Source of the DNA: Pseudoxanthomonas sp. z9
GTDB taxonomy: Bacteria > Pseudomonadota > Gammaproteobacteria > Xanthomonadales > Xanthomonadaceae
Direction of reading: 5' to 3'
Length of the DNA stretch: 64,000 nt
Assembly: GCF_006542425.1 (NCBI RefSeq)
Contig: NZ_VFID01000014.1
Coordinates: 1 to 64,000 of the forward strand
The position numbers and the translations under genes are program-made. This document shows, in pieces, positions 45,487 through 54,400 of the stretch. The notes under the pieces were generated by a model. The model was not told the origin of the DNA. It did not search any database and worked only from the letters and a program-made list of their open reading frames with translations. Within the stretch, counting starts at the first letter, position 1, and each line of letters starts with the position of its first letter.

Positions 45487-46209
45487 ATGAATGTGTATCG
45501 GATGTTTTACCGAGGAGCTGGTTTCACTGCGCTGATCCTGGCCCTATGTCTGTTCGACGTTCTGCCGGGGTTACGGCTTCCAATGGTTGCTGGCTGCCTG
45601 ATCGGACTGGGAATCTGTGCTGTCTTGGCGTTTGGATTCCGCCGGGCATGGAAAAGAGGCCGCGTGACCATTCCTCTGCTGGCTGGTGCGGCCTTCATCG
45701 TCGGTGGAGCGACATTCGACATCTACGCGACGTTGCACCACTCACCGGATCTGGAATACGAAGCGAATCCGCTGGCCAGGACGCTCCTGGATGAAGGATT
45801 GGCGCCGGCAACGGTGTTGATGCTGGGAGGAATTGGCCAAGCCTGCCTTGTTTTCACTTCACTCATGATCTGGATGAACCTGGTAATCCGGTTCAAATGG
45901 TATGAAGGAAAGATCGGGACATCGGAGAGAGCCGGGCTGGCCGGCAGGATGCTTCTGGCGAACAGGATGTTTGGCGCCCCGGACAACGGACTGGCGTCCT
46001 TGCTGGGGATGCGCACGGATCCCGAAGTCCTGATCTGCGGGGTCGGATTCCTGATGCTGCCCCTGTATGCCTATCGCTGGTACCTGGGGCTGGAATGGTT
46101 CGGACTCGTTCCCATTTCAAGAATCGTCGTGCCCGTGTCGCTGGTGGTGCTTGCGCTCGCGGTGCAGTTCATCTGGGCCACACGCGTGTCGCGCGCCTCC
46201 CCGGGTTGA
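45487..46209 (+). CDS. Six-helix membrane protein of unknown function
   Basis: This 240-residue inner-membrane protein has about six hydrophobic helices (near residues 12-28, 32-50, 60-82, 105-130, 175-195 and 210-230). Between helices 3 and 4 lies ATFDIYATLHHSPDLEYEANPLARTL: an Asp-x(3)-Thr helix end followed by E-x-NPLAR, reminiscent of DUF5658-type membrane proteins. No catalytic domain is evident. Codon use is less GC-biased than the core genes. By position it could export, sense or give immunity against the upstream peptide, but that is speculation. Confidence 0.65.
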   Translation: MNVYRMFYRGAGFTALILALCLFDVLPGLRLPMVAGCLIGLGICAVLAFGFRRAWKRGRVTIPLLAGAAFIVGGATFDIYATLHHSPDLEYEANPLARTLLDEGLAPATVLMLGGIGQACLVFTSLMIWMNLVIRFKWYEGKIGTSERAGLAGRMLLANRMFGAPDNGLASLLGMRTDPEVLICGVGFLMLPLYAYRWYLGLEWFGLVPISRIVVPVSLVVLALAVQFIWATRVSRASPG

Positions 46210-46296
46210 TCCATTGTTGGCTGGATGCAGCGGGTTGCCGCAGATCAGCGCTTCCGGACACACGCTGATGCGGCGGCGGGCATCGGTGGCTGGCGA

Positions 46297-47172
46297 CTAC
46301 TCGTCCCGCACTTCACCGCCGGGCAGGAAATTCCAGGTGCGGGTGACGTGCAGGATGTCGATGTGCTCGTCGGTTTCCGGCAGCGGCGGGAAGGGTTCGG
46401 CGAGGCGGACGATGCGCAGCGCGGTGGAGTCGAGCAGCGGGATGCCGCTGGACTGGATGATGCGGGTCTGCTCGATCGAGCCGTCGCGACGTACCGCCAC
46501 GCTGATCACCAACTGTCCGGCCAGCCGCTTGCGGCGCGCCTCGTCCGGATAGTTGAGATTGCCCACGCGTTCGGCGCGATCGACCCAGGCGCGCAGGTAG
46601 TTGGCGTAGGCGTATTCGCGGGTGCTGGCGGAGACGAACTTGCGCTTGGGCCGCTTGGCGTACAGCTCCGAGCGCAGGTGGATTTCGGCGGCCAGCCGCG
46701 CCATCTCGGCATCGTGCTGGATCTTGCGCTCGCCCCGCGGCAGGTCGGGGCGTTCGATCGGTGGCGTCGATTCGGCCGGCGGCACCCGCTGCGCGCTGTC
46801 GCGGGTGGTGATGACGCGCGCCTCCGGCGGCGGTGCGGGCGCCGGCGACTGCGCGCGCAACGGCTGCGGCGCCAGCCCGGTCTCCTGCTGCGGCACCCAG
46901 CCGGCCTGGCTGTCGCGCGGACGCCGGGCCTTGTCGTGGTCGCCGCCGCCCTGCTGGTTGGCGGCGGCCAGGAAGTCGGCTTCCTTCGGGGTCAGCGGGG
47001 TCTGGGTCTGGCTGAGCACCACGTCCAGGGTAGGAACCACCGGCGCCGCCTCGTCCAGGCTGAAGCCCACGCCCAGCACCAGCATGCCGTGCAGGATCAG
47101 CGACAGCGCCAGGGTCGCGCCCAGGCGTTCGTTCTCGCCGACGCGGGGCGGGGCAACGGCAACCGCGTCCAC
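46297..47172 (-). CDS. TonB-family energy transducer
   Basis: This 291-residue protein has one N-terminal membrane anchor (LGATLALSLILHGMLVLGVGF, ~17-37), a Gln/Pro/Ala-rich spacer (~75-140) and a C-terminal TonB domain (~195-285; LNYPDEARRKRLAGQLVISVAVRRDGSIEQTRI). The order gshB-tonB is usual in Xanthomonas relatives. It starts with GTG one base after the gshB stop, so translation is probably coupled. It may be one of several TonB proteins, and its partner receptors are not in the window. Confidence 0.87.
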   Translation of the reverse strand: MDAVAVAPPRVGENERLGATLALSLILHGMLVLGVGFSLDEAAPVVPTLDVVLSQTQTPLTPKEADFLAAANQQGGGDHDKARRPRDSQAGWVPQQETGLAPQPLRAQSPAPAPPPEARVITTRDSAQRVPPAESTPPIERPDLPRGERKIQHDAEMARLAAEIHLRSELYAKRPKRKFVSASTREYAYANYLRAWVDRAERVGNLNYPDEARRKRLAGQLVISVAVRRDGSIEQTRIIQSSGIPLLDSTALRIVRLAEPFPPLPETDEHIDILHVTRTWNFLPGGEVRDE

Positions 47173-47173
47173 G

Positions 47174-48121
47174 TCAGCCGGCCAGCTTGCGCTCGATGAC
47201 GTCGAACAGCTGCCCGGCGATGTTCAGGCCGAACTGGGCATCGAGTTCGCGCACGCAGGTCGGACTGGTGACGTTGACCTCGGTCAGGTAGTCGCCGATC
47301 ACGTCCAGGCCGACGAACAGCATGCCGCGGCGCTTCATTTCCGGGCCAACCTGGCTGGCGATCCAGCGGTCGCGCTCGCTCAGCGGGCGGCCTTCGCCGC
47401 GACCGCCGGCGGCCAGGTTGCCGCGGAACTCGTCGCCCTGCGGTATCCGCGCCAGCGCGTAGTCCACCGGCTCGCCATCGACCAGCAGGACCCGCTTGTC
47501 GCCGTCCTTGATGCCGGGGATGAAGCGCTGGGCCAGGGCCAGGTGGCCGGGGCCGACCAGGGTCTCGAGGATGACGTTGGTGTTGGGATCGCCGGCGCGG
47601 ACCCGGAAGATCGAACGCCCGCCCATGCCGTCCAGCGGCTTGAGCACGGCTTCGCCGTGTTCATGGACGAAGGCCTTGAGCGCGGCCGGGTCGCGGCTGA
47701 CCAGGGTGGGCGGGCAGCACTGCGGGAACAGCAGCGCGGCCAGCTTTTCGTTGAAGTCGCGCAGGCCCTGCGGATCGTTGACCAGCAAGGCGCCGGCGGC
47801 CTGGGCCACCGACAGGATGTGGGTGTCGTACAGGTACTCGCCGTCCACCGGGGGGTCCTTGCGCATCAGCACCACCTGGCCGGGGCCGAAGCGCTGGTTG
47901 ACCGGTTCGCCGAGGGTGAACCAGCCGGCCTTGTCGTCCTTCACCGCCAGCGGGGCGGTGCGCGCCCAGGCCTCGCCGCCGCGCAGCGACAGCCCGCCCG
48001 GGACCACGTAGTGGAGCCGATGGCCGCGGCGCTGGGCTTCCAGCAGCATGGCAAAGGTAGTGTCCTTGGCAATCTTGATGGACCCGATGGGGTCCATGAC
48101 GACGATGACATCGAACGGCAT
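47174..48121 (-). CDS. gshB: Glutathione synthetase
   Basis: This 315-residue ATP-grasp enzyme joins gamma-glutamylcysteine and glycine. It begins MPFDVIVVMDPIGSIKIAKDTTFAML; ATP-grasp segments include AVLKPLDGMGGRSIFRV (~150-166), FIPGIKDGDKRVLLVDGEPV (~200-219) and the metal site FVGLDVIGDYLTEVNVTSPTC (~270-290). It diverges from pilG across a 227-bp gap. Confidence 0.97.
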   Translation of the reverse strand: MPFDVIVVMDPIGSIKIAKDTTFAMLLEAQRRGHRLHYVVPGGLSLRGGEAWARTAPLAVKDDKAGWFTLGEPVNQRFGPGQVVLMRKDPPVDGEYLYDTHILSVAQAAGALLVNDPQGLRDFNEKLAALLFPQCCPPTLVSRDPAALKAFVHEHGEAVLKPLDGMGGRSIFRVRAGDPNTNVILETLVGPGHLALAQRFIPGIKDGDKRVLLVDGEPVDYALARIPQGDEFRGNLAAGGRGEGRPLSERDRWIASQVGPEMKRRGMLFVGLDVIGDYLTEVNVTSPTCVRELDAQFGLNIAGQLFDVIERKLAG

Positions 48122-48260
48122 GGCGGGGAGGCGGCGGACCGGTGCGGAAAGTGCCGCGATGGTAGCAGGCCGCGCCCGCCGGGCCGTCGGGAAGCCTGGG
48201 AGCCAAGTGAGACGGAGTTCGCATCGCCGTGTTCAGCTGGGGCCTTTCCCGAGGCTCAAC

Positions 48261-48289
48261 TTGACAGTCCGCCCCGGGGCTGGAATATA
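48261..48289 (+). promoter_or_regulatory. Sigma70-type promoter for the Pil-Chp operon
   Basis: A perfect TTGACA (48261-48266) and AATATA (48284-48289) are 17 bases apart, 60 bases before the pilG ATG. This would make a ~10-kb pilG-to-chpC transcript. A GC-palindrome CCCCGGGG lies in the spacer. Confidence 0.6.
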
Positions 48290-48348
48290 GGGGCATCGCA
48301 GCGACGCCGGTTGGTCAATGAAGCGTCGCGCGCACGGGGATTCCAGTA

Positions 48349-48750
48349 ATGACGCAGAACGCTGACCGGGCCGGGGAACTCAATGGCCTCCGGGTCATGG
48401 TTATCGATGACTCGAAAACCATCCGCCGCACGGCGGAGACCCTATTGAAACGAGAAGGTTGCGAGGTGGTGACCGCGACGGACGGCTTCGAGGCCCTGGC
48501 CAAGATCGCCGACCAGCAGCCGCAGATCATCTTCGTCGACATCATGATGCCGCGGCTGGACGGCTATCAGACCTGTGCGCTGATCAAGAACAACCAGGTG
48601 TTCAAGAGCACCCCGGTGATCATGCTGTCCTCCAAGGACGGCCTGTTCGACAAGGCCCGCGGCCGGATCGTCGGATCCGAGCAGTACCTGACCAAGCCGT
48701 TCACGCGCGAGGAACTCCTCGGCGCGATCCGCGCGCACGTCAGCACTTGA
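48349..48750 (+). CDS. pilG: Twitching-motility response regulator PilG
   Basis: This 133-residue single-domain CheY-like receiver has the acidic pair IDDS (~20), the phosphoacceptor Asp in FVDIMMPRLDGYQTC (~64), the Thr/Ser in IMLSSKDG (~93) and Lys in YLTKPFTREELL (~115). In Pseudomonas, PilG is phosphorylated by ChpA and drives pilus extension and cAMP signalling. It is the first gene of the operon. Confidence 0.94.
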   Translation: MTQNADRAGELNGLRVMVIDDSKTIRRTAETLLKREGCEVVTATDGFEALAKIADQQPQIIFVDIMMPRLDGYQTCALIKNNQVFKSTPVIMLSSKDGLFDKARGRIVGSEQYLTKPFTREELLGAIRAHVST

Positions 48751-48793
48751 GTGCCGTGACGCCGACTGCCACACCGCGCACTGGGAGCGGGAC

Positions 48794-49327
48794 ATGAGTC
48801 GTACGCCGTTCGATATCCTCGCCGAATACGAGCGCCGCAGCCTGGCGCATGCGGTCGTGCTGCCCGCCGTCGAGCAGGCGCCCGACCAATGGCGCGGGGT
48901 CGGCTATCGGGTCGGCCAGCGCCGGCTGGTGTCCAACTTCGCCGAAGTGGTGGAAATCGTGCCGCTGCCGCCGATGACGCAGGTGCCGGGCGCGCAACCC
49001 TGGCTGCTGGGCATCGGCAACCTGCGCGGCAACCTGTTTCCCGTGGTCGATCTCAAGCAGTTCCTGGAAGGCGAGCGCACCGTGCTGCACGAGGGGCAGC
49101 GGGTGCTGGTGATGCGCCAGCCGGGCGGGGACGTCGCCCTGACCATCGACGAGCTGTACGGACAACGCAGCTTCAATGAAACCCAGCGGACCGAGCCGGG
49201 GAGCCTGGCCGAAGGGCGTTATGGATATTTCGTCGACCGTGCGTATCACGGCGACGAGCACGATTGGGGGGTGTTCGCGCTGTCGTTGCTGGCGCGCACA
49301 CCGGAGTTCCGACAAGCCGCGCTCTGA
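48794..49327 (+). CDS. pilI: CheW-like coupling protein PilI
   Basis: This 177-residue CheW-domain protein couples the PilJ receptor to ChpA. VGYRVGQRRLVSNFAEVVEIV (~36-56) and PWLLGIGNLRGNLFPVVDLKQFL (~72-94) are typical CheW beta-strand segments. It follows pilG by 43 bases; pilH, which sits here in Pseudomonas, is absent. Confidence 0.93.
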   Translation: MSRTPFDILAEYERRSLAHAVVLPAVEQAPDQWRGVGYRVGQRRLVSNFAEVVEIVPLPPMTQVPGAQPWLLGIGNLRGNLFPVVDLKQFLEGERTVLHEGQRVLVMRQPGGDVALTIDELYGQRSFNETQRTEPGSLAEGRYGYFVDRAYHGDEHDWGVFALSLLARTPEFRQAAL

Positions 49328-49363
49328 CGCGGACGACAACTAGAAACAGCCAGGGGTTTGGAA

Positions 49364-51400
49364 ATGAGCACTGCGGCGGATTCCCCCAACACCAGCAAGC
49401 TGGGCGGCCTGGGCAGCACGTCCTGGCTGGTCCTGCTGGTGATTGCGGTATTGCTGTTCGGCGCCAACACGGGCGTCGCCACCTGGCAGGGCAGCCGGTT
49501 GTCCGGCGCCAGCACCGGCGCATCGGACATGCGCGTGTTGTCGCAACAGCTGGCCAACTACGGCCGCGAGGCCGTGGCCGGCAACGCCGAGGCGTTCAAG
49601 GCGTTCCGGACCACCAAGGAACGCATCGACACCACGGTCACCGAACTGGAAGGCCGATTCGGCAAGGAAGGCGCCATCGTCGGACCGCTGACCCAGCTGA
49701 AGGCGACCTGGGCGCCGCTGGACAAGAGCGCCGACCAGATCATCGCCAGCGAGGCCGCGGTGCTGGCCCTGTCCGGCAACGCCGACCGCTTCGCCGGCCA
49801 GGTGCCGCAGCTGCAGGCGCAGTTGAATGAAGTGGTGCGCGCGATGTCGGCAGGCGGGGCTCCGTCCTCGCAGATCTACAGCGCGCTGCAACAGGTGGTG
49901 CTGGCCGGCACGATGGCCCGTCGGGTGACCGAAATCCGCGCCGGCGGCGCCGGCGCCTCGATGGCCGGCGACGCGCTCGGCCGCGACGCGGTGCTGTTCG
50001 GCCAGGTACTGGAAGGCCTGCGCAACGGCAACGCCGACCTGGGCATCGCCGCGGTCCGCAACGCCGGCGCATTGTCCGCGCTGGATCAGTCGCAGGCGCT
50101 GTGGAACAACATGAAGAAGGATCTGGACGCGATCCTGGGCAGCTCGCGCAACCTGTTCGGCGCGCAGTCCTCGGCCGCGGCGCTGACCAATGGCGCCGGC
50201 AAGATGCTGGAGGACAGCACCCGGTTGTTCGAGGCGTTCACCGCATTCGGTTCCGTGCGCGATACCCGCCTGTTCCCGAACTTCTGGATTTCGGTGGGTG
50301 CCGGCTTCCTGCTGCTGGTCTCGATCGGCGGCTTCCTTTTCAGCCTGTACCGCAACCGCCAGCGCGAACAGGAAACGCGCTACCAGACCCAGGTCGAATT
50401 CAACAGCCGCAACCAGCAGGCGATCATGCGGTTGCTGGACGAAATCAGCTCGCTGGGTGAAGGCGATCTGACGGTCAAGGCCTCGGTGACCGAGGACATG
50501 ACCGGCGCCATCGCGGACGCCATCAACTACGCGGTGGACGAACTGCGCAACCTGGTGACCACCATCAACGACACTTCGGTGCAGGTGGCCGCCTCGACCC
50601 AGGAAACCCAGGCCACCGCGCTGCAACTGGCCGAAGCGGCCGGCCACCAGGCCGACCAGATCACCAACGCTTCCGAACGCATCAACGAAATCGCGGTCAG
50701 CATCGACCAGGTGTCACGCAACTCCACCGAGTCGGCGGACGTGGCGCAGCGCTCGGTGCAGATCGCGACCGAGGGCGCCGGCGTGGTGCGCGAGACCATC
50801 CGCGGCATGGACCAGATTCGCGACCAGATCCAGGAAACCTCCAAGCGCATCAAGCGCCTGGGCGAGTCCTCGCAGGAAATCGGATCGGTGGTGGAACTGA
50901 TCAACGACATTTCCGAGCAGACCAACATCCTGGCCTTGAACGCCGCGGTGCAGGCCGCTTCGGCGGGCGAGGCGGGCCGCGGTTTCGCGGTGGTGGCCGA
51001 CGAAGTGCAGCGGCTGGCCGAACGCCCCTCCGGCGCGACCCGCCGCATCGAATCGCTGGTGCAGGCGATTCAGGCCGACACCAACGAGGCGGTCAGTTCG
51101 ATGGAACAGACCACCGCCGAAGTGGTGTCCGGCGCGCGCCTGGCCGAGGACGCGGGCACCGCGCTGGGCGAGATCGAGCGCGTGTCCAGCGATCTCAACG
51201 ACCTCATCAAGAACATCTCCGGCGCAGCCCAGCAGCAGTCGGCCGCGGCCTCGGACATCACCGAGACGATGGGCGTGATCCGCCAGATCACCTCGCAGAC
51301 CTCGCTCGGCGCCAAGCAGACCGCCGACTCGATCGGCCACTTGGCGCAACTGGCGGCGGACCTGCGCCGTTCGGTCGCCGACTTCAAACTGCCGGGCTGA
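49364..51400 (+). CDS. pilJ: Type IV pilus chemoreceptor PilJ
   Basis: This 678-residue receptor has a first membrane helix (~21-43), a periplasmic domain with two PilJ-type helical modules (~45-300), a second helix (~305-328; ISVGAGFLLLVSIGGFLFSLY), HAMP-like region (~355-400) and an MCP signalling domain whose hairpin tip is ISEQTNILALNAAVQAASAG followed by GRGFAVVADEVQRLAERPSG (~515-560). The ATG at 49364 follows CAGGGG by about 8 bases; an in-frame TTG lies 6 bases upstream. Confidence 0.95.
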   Translation: MSTAADSPNTSKLGGLGSTSWLVLLVIAVLLFGANTGVATWQGSRLSGASTGASDMRVLSQQLANYGREAVAGNAEAFKAFRTTKERIDTTVTELEGRFGKEGAIVGPLTQLKATWAPLDKSADQIIASEAAVLALSGNADRFAGQVPQLQAQLNEVVRAMSAGGAPSSQIYSALQQVVLAGTMARRVTEIRAGGAGASMAGDALGRDAVLFGQVLEGLRNGNADLGIAAVRNAGALSALDQSQALWNNMKKDLDAILGSSRNLFGAQSSAAALTNGAGKMLEDSTRLFEAFTAFGSVRDTRLFPNFWISVGAGFLLLVSIGGFLFSLYRNRQREQETRYQTQVEFNSRNQQAIMRLLDEISSLGEGDLTVKASVTEDMTGAIADAINYAVDELRNLVTTINDTSVQVAASTQETQATALQLAEAAGHQADQITNASERINEIAVSIDQVSRNSTESADVAQRSVQIATEGAGVVRETIRGMDQIRDQIQETSKRIKRLGESSQEIGSVVELINDISEQTNILALNAAVQAASAGEAGRGFAVVADEVQRLAERPSGATRRIESLVQAIQADTNEAVSSMEQTTAEVVSGARLAEDAGTALGEIERVSSDLNDLIKNISGAAQQQSAAASDITETMGVIRQITSQTSLGAKQTADSIGHLAQLAADLRRSVADFKLPG

Positions 51401-51489
51401 GGACGGATCGCACGGATGAAAGCCCGAATTTCCACCGCATGGCACCCGTCCCGCACGGGATGCCGACCGCTTGCTGACGGAGCGTGCCG

Positions 51490-54400
51490 ATGAGCGCGTT
51501 GCGAGAGGCCATGAGCCATGCCGTCCTGGGCTGGGTCAAACCCGAGCTGGACGAGACGCTGCGCCTGGCGCGCGGCGAGATCGAAGCGTTCGTCGAGACC
51601 CCGGCCGACAGCAGCCGGATGCGGTTCTGCGCCGGTTACCTGCACCAGGTCCAGGGCACGCTGCGGATGGTGGAGCTGTACGCCCCGGCGATGGTCGCCG
51701 AGGAACTGGAGCAGTTGGCGCAGGCATTGCAGGAAGGGAACGTCGCCGACCGCGACGAAGCCTGCGCCACCCTGATGCGCGGCGCGGTATTGCTGCCGGA
51801 CTACCTGGAGCGCCTGCAGGACGGTCATCGCGACATCCCGATCGTGCTGCTGCCGCTGCTCAACGAGATCCGCAACGCCCGCGGCGCGTCCGGATTGAAC
51901 GAAAGCATGTTGTTCCCCCCGGGAACCCCGGCGAGCGTGGCGCCGCAGCCGAGCGCCGAGGAAATCGATCACGCGCGCAGCAGCATCAGCGGGCGCAACC
52001 GCGAACTGCTCGACACGGTGGGCGGCGCGGTCAAGGAGGAACTGCTGCGGGTGAAGGACGCGCTGGACCTGCATTTGCGCACGCGCGGTGATGCCGCTTC
52101 GCTGCAACAGCAGGTCTCCGAACTGGGCAATGTCGCCGACACCCTGGGCATGATGGGCCTGGGCGTGGCACGCGATGTCGTGCAGCAGCAGCGCGACGCG
52201 CTGCGCGATGTGGCCGAAGGCCGCCGCCAGGCCGACGAGGGCACGCTGCTCGATATCGCCGGTGCGCTGCTCTACGTGGACGCGTCGCTGGACGACCAGG
52301 TCGCGCGCCTGGGCGGTCCGGCCGACGAAGGCCAGCAGGATCCGAGCGCGGTCGAATCGCAGCGCACCGTCGAGGTGCTGGCGCAGGAGGCGATCATCAA
52401 TTTCGCTTCGGCACGCGAGAAGTTCGTCGCCTTCATCGAGACCAACTGGGATCACGCCGAACTGGCCGAAGTGCCGCGCCTGCTCGACGAAGTCGCCGGC
52501 GCCATGCGCATGCTGGAACTGGATCAGGCCGGCGATTACCTGCTGGGTGTGCGCCGCTACGTCAGCAATGAATTGATCGGCAAGCGTCGCGTGCCCGGAG
52601 GGCAGCAGCTCGACACGCTCGCCGATGCGCTGGCCAGCCTGGAGTACTACCTGGAAGCGCTGCGCGAGCGGCGCCCCAATCGCGACGATATCCTGGAAAT
52701 CACCCGCAGCAGCCTGGAAAACCTGCGGTATTGGCCGCTCCCGGAGGAAGCCCGGGCGGATGCGCCCGAGGAAGAGCCGCGGGCTCCGGCGCAGCCGGAA
52801 ACCGGGGCGCCGATGGCACCCGCCACCGCTGCCATCGACGGCACCGACGCGCAGGCAAATCCCTTCGATCCGGTGGGTTTCGAATTCACCGAGGAAGCGC
52901 CGCTGCCGCCGAGCACGGTCCCGGTCAGCTGGGAACCGGCGGAACTGGAAATCGAATCGGATACGACCGGCGACGACGTCGAACTCGCCGCGGTGATGGC
53001 CGACATCGACGCGGCGGCCAGCGCGCTGGCGCCGACCGGCGATGGCCATGCCAAGCCGCAGGCCGTTCCGCAGGTACCGCACGCGCCGCCACCGGTCGCG
53101 GCGGTGACGGCGCTGGCCGGGGGATTCGAAGTCGAGGGTGGCGACATCGACGACGAGATCCGGGAAGTATTCCTGGAGGAATTCGACGAGGAGATCGTCA
53201 ATCTGCGCCAGCTGTTGCCAGCTTGGCGGACGGTCCCCGAGGATCTGGAACGGCTGCGTCCGATCCGCCGCGTGTTCCACACCCTGAAGGGCAGTGGCCG
53301 CCTGGTCGGCGCGAAGGCGCTGGGCGAGTTCAGCTGGAAAGTCGAGAACATGCTCAACCGCGTGCTGGATCGTACGCGCGCGCCGAGCACGGCAGTGGCG
53401 GTGCTGCTGGAACAGGCCTGCGACGTGCTGCCGCAATTGAACGCGGCACTGCGCGGACAGGCGCCGGTCAGTGCGGACCTGGAAGGCATCAAGGCCGTGG
53501 CCGATCGGATCGCGGCGGGCGAGGAAGCGTTCTACTCGAAGCAGGACACGGCGGGCGCCGAAGCAATCGCAGCAATCGAGTCGGTCGAGGATGGAGGACC
53601 CGCGGCGCTCGAGCCGACTGGGAACGCGGACAGCCGCATCGCCGAATCGGAACCGGATTTCCTGTCCGGCACGCCGGCTTCGGTGGACTCGGTCCTGCGG
53701 GAGATCCTGGAAGCGGAAGTCGCCACGCATCTGGAAACCGTCCACGGCTGGCTGTCGGCGGCGCGTATCGCGCCACAACCGGCAACCGAACCGCTGCTGC
53801 GCGCGATGCACACGATGAATGGCGCGTTCGCGATGGCGGACGTGCCCGAAATCATCGAAGTCACCGCACCGGCCGAGCAGTACATCAAGCGGTTGCTCGC
53901 CGCTGCCGGCACGCCCGCGCCGGAAGGCGTGGACGCGCTTTCCGACGCGGCCACAGCGATTGCCCGCAGCATCGATGCACTCAACAGGCCCTCGCCGCGC
54001 ATCCCCGTGTTCGCGGCGCTGTCCGCGCGCCTGGCCGCCTTGCGAGACAGCCTGCCCGACGTGCGTGCCGGGGCCCAACTGGTCAACGACAGTGCCCAGG
54101 GCACCTATGTCGAGACCGTATCCGGCACCGCGGGCCCGGCACCGCTGGAAGACGTGCAGTTGGCGCCACACGATCTGTCCCGCTTCATCGAGCCCTCGCA
54201 GGCCGACGCGCTCGGCGTCACCGGCTGGCGTGATACGACCGGAACAGCGACAACGACGGACGCAGGCGACGTGCAGGAGACCGGGGCGTTGCCACCCGTG
54301 GAAGCGGGCGAGCCGCTTGCACCTGCAGCGCTCGATTCCGCAATGGTCGATTCGGCCTCCTCCGAAGTCGCCCCGTCCGAAGGCGCGCCGGAGGCCTCGG

